A stretch of DNA of 30,621 nucleotides from Cymbomonas tetramitiformis (Eukaryota > Chlorophyta > Pyramimonadophyceae > Pyramimonadales > Pyramimonadaceae), in NCBI GenBank assembly GCA_001247695.2, contig LGRX02029290.1, positions 1 to 30,621 on the forward strand, read 5' to 3'. A program made the position numbers and the translations under genes. The notes beneath the pieces were generated by a model. It had not been told where the DNA came from. It searched no databases and saw only the letters and a program-made list of their open reading frames with translations. This document shows, in pieces, positions 1-9,700 of this stretch (within the stretch, counting starts at the first letter, position 1; each line of letters begins with the position of its first letter).

Positions 1-310
1 GATTCCAATGGGGTTCCGGCGGCCTGGACGCGGCTTGGACCAAATAATAACGACATTCCAAACGGGTTCCAGCGGCTCGGCAACAGCTTGGAACGCATTA
101 GGACCCGTTTGGACCGTCGGCTTGGAACCCCGTAGGACCTGTTATGATTGATGATTCCAAAGGGGTTCCGGCGGCCTGGACGCGGCTTGGACCATATAAT
201 GACGACATTCCAAACGGGTTCCAACCGTTTGGACTGCATTAGGAACCGTCTGGACGTCGGCTTGGAACTCAATGGGACCTTTTATAGTGGTTATTTACAA
301 AAATGTTCCA
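1..310. repeat. Left flanking palindrome array, 152-bp direct repeat x2
   Basis: The first 152 bases repeat imperfectly from 153 to about 300; both copies open with GATTCCAAnGGGGTTCCGGC and run through TCCnnn...nnnGGA dyads. Similar dyads continue to about 430. The same vocabulary (for example GACCGTCGGCTTGGAACCCC) recurs near 13,510-13,540 at the other side of the transposase. I read this as a subterminal repeat array of the CACTA-like element. The true terminus and its TIR are not seen and probably lie left of the window. Confidence 0.7.
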
Positions 311-578
311 GCCACCCGGAACTATGGTTCCAACCGTAAGGACCGGTATATGTCCATCCGCTTGGAACTATGGTTCCAATCCGGTTTTGTTCTATATACA
401 TACAAACAGGTATCAAGGGCTTGGAACCATTGGTCCACAAGCTTGCTATTATGCATATGCAGTACAAAGGTGCTATTGATATGTATTGCTGTTTGAAATA
501 TTTACACAAAGAATCGTAAAGGTTCTCTATTGCTTGGTCTGGTCTCTAACAAGCTCTATAATCTGACAAAAATAGCAG

Positions 579-2364
579 TTATGCTGCCGCATCCTCCTCA
601 CTATCCTCATCCTCATCCCCTTTTTCATCATCCTCATCCTCGTCATTATCTTTACCATCATCTTCACCCTCCTTTTCAACGACGACCTCCTCACCCTTTT
701 TCTCTTCCTCCTCTTTCTTTTGCTGCTTGCTGCTTCCTTCAGGAGCAGCAGCTTTCCTTTTCTTGCCGAAGTCGACGTTCTTATCGGTTTGCACCGTGCT
801 GTTTCTTACATATTTTGTGGGGATCCTGCGGAGTACAGACGGCGGGAACGGTCAGTCCAAGGGCTTGGAACGGCCCGTCCAAACCTGGGACGGTGTGTTT
901 TGCGTAAAACAACACATACGCGTAAGTCAAAAGAAAATAGTAAAACAATGGGTAGGGACTAACCAGACAGTGGGCTTGTTTTTTACGGCGGGGACAATAG
1001 AGGACTCGTCGTGGACGAGGTCCTCGCCCTTGATCTTTGTGTCCTTGGCCATTTTCTTTTTTAAAAGCTTGATGCCCTCCGCATGGTGGGAGAGCATGCG
1101 GAAGATGTAGTCTTTGTTATCTTCGTCCTTTATTGCGTAGAGGGTTACCTCCACGCAGTCCTTGGGCACGACAAGTCCCTTAAGACTTGCCACGCCCGTT
1201 GGGCCCTCCCCCACCACGTCTAACAAACCGCGCGCGATGCAAAACTTTGAGATGTTCGTGAAGGAATCCGTGTCCGCTGGCGGCCGCGACTTGTGCCCCT
1301 TCTGGGCACCGTGGAATATTTCGACGAAGCGACCGCTGTTGAGCTTACCATCTTCTTCGCTATCGGTCAACGGTTCCTGTATAATCGAAACGAAAGACAC
1401 AACAATATGTCAGTCACGGGTGGAACGGTGGTTCCAAAGGCTTGGACGATATTTAAAAAACGGTTCCAAAGGAGTTCCAAAGGGGTTCCAAAATAGTTCC
1501 AAACGCTGGGAATAGGCCCGTGCTCGTGCGTGAAATAAAGCTACTTAAAGAAACCCGTGGACTCACAGTTCCAGTTGTTTGGAACCACGGTTCCAGCGGC
1601 AGTACACACCTTTTGCTTTTGCGGAGGGGGCTCCTCCACCTTGACTTTCTTCTCTTCTTCTTCGCCTTGTCCATCGTCTGGGATGGACTCCTTTGTCCAT
1701 CCATTGATAGATTTTACGGCATCATAGAGCGGCCCCGACTTCGGACGCCCAGCCTCCTGGAAGTTGAGGATCGCCTCGGTCTCAGCAGCGGTGATCAAGG
1801 ACTCGCCTCTTCCAAATAATCGGAAGCCCCTTGCGGGGCCTTCGTAGCGCGCGAAGTACCCGTCCGGAAATTGTTTGGTGAACTTCTGTTTCCAGCGTCC
1901 TTCTGTGGCCTTGGTATTTTCAAATACGCTAAGCGGCTGGTCAGGTACATGCTCACTTGGCGTTTCGGGACAGACGGCGTGACCGCGTGAATCTCCTCGA
2001 TAACATCGCGGACTAAGGAGCTTTTTAATCGCGAGGAGGTGGCTCCCACCGGTATGTCGCCTTTCTCCATTCTCTTCTCGATAATGTCCCGGCCATGCGA
2101 ACGCATGTCGTTGATGTCGTCTTGCGTGGGGCCAGCAACCCCGCCAGCTGTCTGCATTACTACTGCGGCGGGGGGATTTGAAGACTGCGGATGAGAGGAG
2201 AGACGTTGCTCCATCTCCGCGATTCTTGCCATTAGAGCGCGGGTGGTGGAGTCTTTCGTATCGGTCAAAGCAGATTGCCGCGGCGACTTGTCCAGCAGCT
2301 TTTTCTTTACAGTTTGTTTTGGCGGTGGGGTCTTCCTATCGCTTCTCCTTAGTAGTCGTGTCAT
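579..2364 (-). CDS. Second gene of the CACTA-like element, lysine/acid-tailed protein of unknown function
   Basis: I do not recognise the family. My splice model runs from ATG at 2364 through exons 2364-1957, 1909-1610, 1376-964 and 825-579. They sum to 1368 nt, giving 455 aa and a TAA stop. Introns 2 (GTGTGT...ATACAG) and 3 (GTTAGT...CCGCAG) have good ends and carry the TTCC/GGAA palindromes. Junction 1 is weak: a 47-nt intron ending AAG, or a frameshift. The N-terminus is basic and Ser/Pro-rich with a possible helix (ALMARIAEMEQRL). The middle holds a WKQKFTKQFPDGYFARYEGP stretch. The C-terminus has an NLS-like GKKRK, then lysine/glutamate and aspartate/glutamate runs. It is divergent from the transposase, as expected for a TnpA-like accessory DNA-binding protein, but that role is inference. 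The start is uncertain because the frame stays open upstream to 2700. Confidence 0.6.
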
Positions 2365-2656
2365 TTTTCTACGGTGTGGGTTTTCTGCGGTACGGCTTGA
2401 ATACGGTGGTGTGCTGCAAAGAGTTTGACTCTCTTTTAACGCACAACGGCCGCAACGGCCGCAAATCTGTTCCAAGGCAGGTCCGGCGGCTTGGTGCATT
2501 GGTCCGAGCGACTGGATCGCGTTATCGCGCTCTTTTTCGAAATTTTGAATTTCGAGCGGACCTGCGACTGCTGTCACCTCTGTCCTCCGTCGACGGGTAT
2601 GACATTGCAATCGCTGCCGTGTTTTCCATCTTGACTTATCGATAGTCCAGATGGTA

Positions 2657-2702
2657 AGCCGTCGCTCTTCATAGCTCGCGGTCATGGGTTCGAATCCCAT
2701 TA
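2657..2702 (+). other. tRNA-like B-box hairpin (T-arm only)
   Basis: ATGGG-TTCGAAT-CCCAT forms a perfect five-pair T-arm with a seven-base loop matching a Pol III B box (GGTTCGAATCC). An A-box-like string (TAGTCCAGATGG) lies about 40 bases upstream. No acceptor stem pairs with the flanks, so this is a decayed tRNA or the head of a tRNA-derived SINE, not a working tRNA. Confidence 0.4.
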
Positions 2703-3196
2703 AAGGTTTACGGTGGACAGCTGGGATGTGCGCACATCCCTCCTGTTCACTGTATCACCTTTAGCCATTTTGAGTTTCGATTTCTGGAAAAATCGAACGG
2801 TCTTCGTTAATTTACCAGCCGATTACTTGTGCATGTGCACTATAGGAACCCTTGGATGTTTCATTTTGACTACCAGAAAAATCTGACGGTCTTCGTTAAT
2901 TCCACACCCTGGGATCGGGTCGATAGCAAAAAACGCTGACGTTCACGGGACTGTTCCTTTTTTGGAGCAAATCCTTCTACAGAATTCGTCGCAGCTCTAT
3001 TTTTAGAAATTTCCCGTAAGATGTGCATAATTGACGGTAGAAAACAATTTTTCTGCATTTTTCACGTCGCTGCATATCAAAAACATCGGGGCCAAACATA
3101 TGTCCACTTTTCAAAAAAACAGAAAATTTTCCGAAATTTTGTTTTTTGGGCTTTTCACACAAAAAACAGCCAAGTGTTAAGCTTTGAAATAAGAGG

Positions 3197-3537
3197 CTTC
3201 ACTTTGGAATTCCAGGGGCATAGAATTTCTCAAGTGGGAGCAAATGTCCCATTCCAATGGACTTCCAAGGGCTTGGATAAACCCCCAGAAGTGGACCTAG
3301 TCGATTTTTACCAAAAAAGTTCCATGCCATTGGTTTGAGTGGGCCAACCCGTTGGAATATTGGTCCTTAGGTGATTTTTGCAATCCTCAAAACGTTCTAA
3401 ATAACTTTGTGCGATTCCAATGCTTCACTTTGGAATTCCAGAGGCATGGAATTTTTCAAGTGGGAGCAAATGTCCCATTCCAATGGACTTCCAAGCCTCT
3501 GGATTAATCCCCAGAAGTGGACCTAGTCGATTTTTAA
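3197..3537 (+). repeat. 114-bp direct repeat (3197-3311 and 3423-3537)
   Basis: Two copies start CTTCACTTTGGAATTCCAG and end GACCTAGTCGATTTTTA, 226 bp apart, with scattered transitions. Each carries TTCC/GGAA dyads. They sit in the shared upstream region of the two element genes, so they may be regulatory or simply part of the repeat expansion that fills the element. Confidence 0.75.
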
Positions 3538-3790
3538 GATGGCTTTTCCAAACCGATGGACACCGTAATCCCTGGCCTGTCCGGGCGCCCGGATTGTGCC
3601 TAAAAACGTAGAAACCCTGATGTAAAGGTGACAAACCGGACTTTTGCCGAATGTTGAAGGTATTTAATTCCGACCGCCCGGAACTACGTTCCCACGCGCC
3701 GGACCATGGGTCCGGGCGCCCGGAATGCATCTGAAAACCTTACAAGTCCGGTCAGACAACTCACACTTCTTACATGGATTCGCAGGAATA

Positions 3791-6700
3791 ATGGCTAGGC
3801 AAAGGCGTGGACTAGCTCGAAACGAGAACGCGGAAGGCACTCCATGCCCATGCGATCAATGCAGACTCCGATTTTGCTACTCCAAAAAACAGATTAGGCG
3901 GCATTTGATCCTACATCCGCCCGTCGCACGCCTCTCCAATGACCGAGATCATGAAGAAAACGACTCTCTTGACGGTGCCGAAAGTGTGAATGATGACGGT
4001 GAGACGGATCCACCATCAGAGACGGACGAAGAGGAAGAACACGAGGATGACACATATCTTCATGACCATGCCGAACGGATGCTCCGGAAGATCCGTGAAA
4101 ACTTCTTCAGCCCGATTGAGTATGCATCGTCCGACTCGGTGAGTTCTAAATCCCGTCCAAGCCGTTGGAACCATTGTTTAACAATATCCAAGCCCCGTCC
4201 AAGCCTTTGGAACAACCTTGGATTCCCCCACGAAGAAGAGTCCAAGCATCGTCCAAGCCTTTGGAACACCTTTAGAGCCATCACTGTAAGCCAGATTCTT
4301 ACATCGCATCTTATTAGTTCAGGATTGCTGGGTTGATGGGAGTGGATGCCCGCCGTATTCTAGGAGGAGGAAAGTGATGCGCGCGAGCAACGTGAAAACG
4401 ACCGAACAAGGGACCCGGAATTCATCATGGTAAGTTCAATACGCACAGATTGAATGCCTTCCGAAAACTGCACTATATCACTATTCCAAGTCATTGGAAC
4501 GGTGCGTCCTTACGTGTGGAACCCCTCTGGACCAAAATCAATCGGATGCTGTGTGACTAAATTGCAGGAGGGAGAAAATGTGCATGACAAATCGACTACC
4601 CTTGCAAACCGCTTCATACTGGATCTACTTGAGGCCCACTCCAACCATAACTCGACCCAGGCGTAATTTGACACAATCCTGGAAATTCTGCGACGTCGTC
4701 GAGTATGCGGCTTGGAGGTCGACGATGAATCAATCTCGACCGATGACGAGGTAGCACTACCTCATACCTACCAAGCGTGCCTGCGGTTTTTCAAGGATTT
4801 CCTCATGAAGTACAACGAGATGGATGTGTGCCAGAAGTGCAATTTTCTTTTCAAAGATCTGCTTCCCGAAGAGGCACCGACGTGTCCGAAATGCAACCAC
4901 GGCCGGTTCAAGGAGCCATCAATGGTCGATGGCAAGTGGGAACCCGGAAGGGCCAAGTGCGTTTTCCGCTGGTGGCCGTGGACAAGGATACTGGAGGCCC
5001 TTTTCATGGATCCGGTGCAGGCACAGATGGCACGTTCATGGGAGAAAGTTGACTTGGATGAGCCGATCGTCAGAAGCACTGGAATATTAGGTGAGTAAAC
5101 ACTGTCAATTAGACTGCATGGATTGCCTATTCCGGGCGCCCGGATTCATGCCTCCACCCGGATGGAACATGCGTCCGGCCGTTTGGATATGTCACAACAC
5201 CCATTTTGGTTGTCTTGGTATAGTCCAAACATGTGGACCGGTCGTTCCGGCCGTTTGGAATTTTGCGGATGTAGATTAACAAAGATAATTGCGAGTAAAT
5301 CTGCATGGATGGCACGTTCCGGGCGCCCGGAATGGCGTTCCATCCGTGTGGAATACGAGTCTGGTCGTAATGGATATGTTACAACAACCTGTTTTGTTGT
5401 CTTAGCATAGTCCGAGCGTGTGGAATACCTAATCCGACCGGTTGGACTAAGACATGTTAGTGCGGGTGTAGATTCACGAAGCTGGCAGAGGACCATGCTC
5501 GAGGACCCGGAGTTCTTCAAGGACAAGCGCAACCTCTCTGTGGTGTTATGCGCGGACGGCATCGAGAAATTCAAAGATAAACTGGGATCTGTGACACCTA
5601 TAACCTGCCAAGTGGTGAATTACCCTGCACATCTTCGAGGCAAAAGCGAGTTCATTGTGCTTTGGGGCATTATTGATGGCAAACCCAAAGATGCCCAACT
5701 CTTCTACCACAAGTTCGTGGACGAGATTATTGACATCGAAAAGAACGGTTGCCGGGTGTGGGACGTTATCGAAAACAAGCCTTTCACCGTTCGAGTCAAG
5801 TTGTACAAGGTGCTCGAGGATTATGTCGGATTGACCGAAGCGGGGAACGTGTATGGAACAAACGCGAGGATGGGATGTTCCAAATGTTGGATTGTCGGGA
5901 CAACAAAGGCAGAGTCTTGCATGCAGAAGACGATTTACGCGCAGATGCTACAACAAAATCCAAGTAAGTCTGATCCCTGCTGCATTCTTCCTAGTATGTA
6001 TTCGGACGGTTGGACAGATTTCAAAATATTTCTGACTGTACTTCCAGGCGTCGGGAGCCCCGGTTCCGGCCGGTTGGACCATTATAGGGAAAATATGGAG
6101 AGATCAAATGGCTACTGCCCCGTGGTTCGGTACTATCACAAGTACCAAGCCTTATGCTTCATTATGGGCACTAGAGGGGGTGTATGTGTCCCATGAAGGT
6201 TTCGAAAAATCATTTAGGACCCTTTTGATTTATTGTTGTTGCTGAAATTTACTCCCATCGACTTTAGGTATGTGTATGCGCGGCATGCTTTCGGGGGGTG
6301 AAAGACCATAAAATTAATTAAAATTTTGGGTACTATTACAAGTACCCGCATGTTTCGCCGCATAACTCCCGCTACACGCTCCGGATGAAGATTCGGAGAC
6401 CTATGTTGACAAGTTCGCGAGTTGCCCGATCTGCAGTGTCTCGTCAGATTTTCCATCCGGCCACATCTTGATACCAAAATTTGCGGTTGAAGTCGCGGGG
6501 GTATAGAAAATCTGGGCATTTGCAAAACTAAGCGAAAATTGAAGGCCAAAATTTTGCTACCCAACGGCATTCGACGCCCTCGTGCGCCCAATATACGTGT
6601 GTTATAGACCAATGGCGCATAACGCAACTCAGTTTGGGTGCCTGGGACGAAAATATATGAAGGGTAGCATCTCCATATCAAAGGAGGGCATCGAAAAAAA

Positions 6701-9700
6701 ATCCGGCGTTTCGGTACTTGAGATAGTACCGAAACGCGTTTCGGTACTATCTCAAGTACCACGGGGCAGTAGCCACAAAGCTAGTAATTCCACAGGAAGC
6801 GCCTTTTTTGTGTCGCGAGGTGTATTTTTTTTGTCGTGTCGCAAACAGATCCGATTATACTCAACATTATACACCGACGGTTCGCAGCTTTTTCAAAAAA
6901 AAGCTGCAAGGTCCTGCGTTTCCCTTATAGGAGCGAAACAGGTTTTCCTGGAAAAAGTGACATCGACGCACACGATACTACCAGAACTGTCCACCTTTGG
7001 GGCCCTTTTTTACGGAAACAGTGTGATTTCCCTGTCAGATCGGGAGTAACCGCCCATATATAATTATATTGCAGTCCACACCGGTCACCTTAAGATGGCA
7101 AGCAGGAGAGTTATACAAATCGGTGGAGCATTGCCGCCAATCAGAGACGCATAGAATATTCCTGGGCGTAGTATCGAATTATGGATATTCATGCAGAAGT
7201 TATCAGCGCGACAGATTTCAGATGGCGTATAAAAGATATTTCCGACTGATCGCCAATCAGAGGAGCCATGAGATTAGATAAACTCCATGAATATGGGTCA
7301 CACGCGAAATACCATAAGCTGACTGTGCACGTACAAGGAGCACGTTTTTTTGTATAATTATAGAAGGCGCACGTGCTACAGATTTCAGGGTGTTTTACAT
7401 GAGATGTTTTGGACTGATCGCCCATAACCGCCAATAAGAAGTGCGAGCGCCTGAGATAGGCACCATGAATATGGGACGACAAGGGAAAGGGATCACACGA
7501 CAAAAACGAGATGGTTTTGCAGACGATGGATAAGCCAATCAGCGACGCGATCAGTTTCGATTTATATATTGGTAAATTAAAAAACTGCACCACAAAAAGC
7601 CCTTAAGTGTGGCTTCCTCGCGACAAATGCGATGCGACTGGTTCCAGACTTTCGCAACATGCTGACATGGCATGGGTTTGCGACACGACAAAAAAAATTC
7701 ACCTGGAAGACATGCTGACATGGCATGGGTTTGCGACGAAGATTACAGTGTCACAGTTGAATGCCATACAGTACCCGAAACCATACTGTGTCACCGTCCC
7801 CTACTGCTACTGTCCCATTTTACACCTGTCGAGAACAGGTGTAAAATGGGACAGAAGGGGAACAATGGAATCCCACTGTGGAACTACATGACATGGCAAC
7901 GCATGTCATGTCATGGCGAAATCGGTTCACCGGTGAGACCCACGCGGGCCGCGGCTGGCTGATTTCACATATGAGATATCTCGATGTTGACGCTCACATT
8001 CATTCTTGACCCTTTCGTTTAGCGGCGCACCTCACAATGTTTTTTGCTGTGTCCTGCTTTGTACTGCTGCATGTATTTTTTCCCTTCATACTAACTAATT
8101 TCCGGTATATCCTAACATCCTTGCAGAGTTGTGTTTCATTGTTCTACAGGTCGCGTTCGTTTTTGCTATATGTGTGACGCCCCCAGCAACATTCGGGTAT
8201 TGCTGGCGGCATTCTTGTAGGCCGGCTGACGGGCTGTGCCGCTGCCCGTCGTTTTGATGTTGTCGCAAGCATTCACTGACTGATATTTTGCAGGAATTTA
8301 CTTTTGGTTTTCGAGCTCCTGTTTTGTATTCGTTCTGTTTCTCCTGTGGTGAGTTTATTTTTCGAGGGCGATGTCTGCACAGTTTGTGCAGCGTGGGTTC
8401 GAGCCCCACCGCTCTCACTGACTTTTCCCTCCGTAATTTTGCAGGATACTTTTCACGTTTTCCTGTTTCGCCGCACTCCTGCACGTTTGTTTCGCATTCC
8501 TGAACGCCTGTTTCGCATTCCTGAACGCCTGTTTCGCATGTGTGCTGTTAGTCGTTGCGTGTACGGTTGGTTTTGTTATTCATTTTATTTCTGACCTGTT
8601 TGCGATTACCGTGTGCAGGTATTTCAAATATCTCATGCTCGTTGGCGAGACGCATGTTACGGTGTGGAAAATGTGAAGAGTGTTGAATTATTTTGCTTAT
8701 TGGCTTCCAATGCGTATTTGCCTGCGTGTTTTTGTGATGATTGCAATATTTTTTCACTTCGTTCTGACGTTTTCCCATTCGCTGTGTGCAGGTAATTCAG
8801 GTTTACCTTTATCGCTGGCGAATTGCATGTTGCTGTATCCAGCAACCTGCTTAGCCTTTAGATTTTAGAACTTAGAAGTCAATCTTTTATAGGATTTGTT
8901 TTGTTTGTACCTGACTCAATAACAGTATGCACTGCACATTTATACACAAGATGTATAAGCATAGTTATGTAATTAAAGTAGAGTAGAAAATAGTGCATGC
9001 TGTGCTAACGTGAGCACATTTCCCTGCCAATTGTTAGTTAATTTGCATATGCTAGCTTGTCAAATTGTTTCTTTTCTTCCGTAAACTGTGATATGGTATA
9101 CTCCATAATCTTTTGTATAAGTTTTGTAGACTTGGGTATAATTTCCTCACACCCGAATCTGCCGTAAGTTTCCGGAAATTATCTGTCCGTAAATATCAGT
9201 CTCCTTTTTGTCGCTGCGACAATAATGAGCCCCCTACTCACTGTTTGTCGCACTGCGACAATAATGAGTCCCGTACTCACTTTTGTCGTCCCAGAATATA
9301 ATTGCTGTGTCGCATGGTGCGACAAAAATAATAGATCATGCGACAAAAATGAAGTGCTACCATTACGCCCGGAACCCATGCACCCCACGGCCGGACCTGT
9401 GTACTCGTGGTTTTACACAATATTCTTTCAACTGTATCGTGTTTTTTATGATGTTTGCAGGTGAAGAGCTAGCGATGAGAACGGACAAAGAAGTGAGGGA
9501 GTTGCAGCACCTGCACGACGGGATGATCGAAGCGGGTATGCATCCGGAAGTCATTAAGGACAAAATGGCACGGAGTGGGATCAAAGGATCGAGTGCTTTT
9601 ACCAAGATTGTGAAGTTTAATTTGCCACGCGACTTGCTCTTCGACGTCATGCACATCTTGTCCAACAACTCCTGCCGGATTATGTCAGCGATTCTCGGTG

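Larger units (their letters stand above)
2365..3790. promoter_or_regulatory. Shared intergenic region between the two divergent element genes
   Basis: This 1.4-kb stretch separates the two start codons and holds no convincing gene. It contains a tRNA T-arm-like hairpin near 2683-2699, a duplicated motif (ACGGTCTTCGTTAATT near 2800 and 2890), the 114-bp direct repeat described separately, and a dense palindrome cluster at 3665-3730 just before the transposase. Promoters for both genes are expected here. TATTTAA at about 3659 is the only TATA-like string I noticed ahead of the transposase ATG, and I do not press it. Confidence 0.45.
5964..9460 (+). other. 3.5-kb intron 4 of the transposase, filled with nested elements
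   Basis: The donor CCAA|GTAAGT at 5964 and the acceptor TTTGCAG ending at 9460 join exon 4 (phase 1) to exon 5 in the correct frame. The intron is over ten times longer than the other eight (135-380 nt). It contains a TIR element with target-site duplication (6105-6779), strong hairpins at 7810 and 7887, a tRNA-like fold (8364) and a cluster of GCGACAAAA motifs (9190-9352). I see no gene in it: the small reading frames are in hairpin or repeat sequence. Confidence 0.75.

Noticed and set aside
530..1110. Plus-strand frames of 80-127 codons opposite the second element gene
   Set aside because: They are antisense readings of the acidic/lysine-rich exons (His/Pro/Phe-rich runs) with no splice or family support.
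1910..1963. A 54-nt intron ending CCACAG in the second element gene
   Set aside because: It has the better acceptor, but its length is a multiple of three and would keep the wrong downstream frame. The 47-nt alternative or a frameshift fits the protein better.
2365..2700. Upstream extension of the second element gene to 2700 (GFEPMTASYEERR...)
   Set aside because: The first residues are the antisense of a tRNA T-arm, a common annotation artefact. ATG 2364 has a better context and starts the Ser/Lys-rich protein.
5317..5332. CRISPR repeat or restriction-type palindrome explanation for TTCCGGGCGCCCGGAA
   Set aside because: The copies are irregularly spaced, differ from one another and sit in eukaryotic introns. 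There are no regular spacers.
8364..8417. A functional tRNA gene
   Set aside because: No D-arm or A box, no U33 in the loop and a one-base variable region. I keep it as a tRNA-like fold only.
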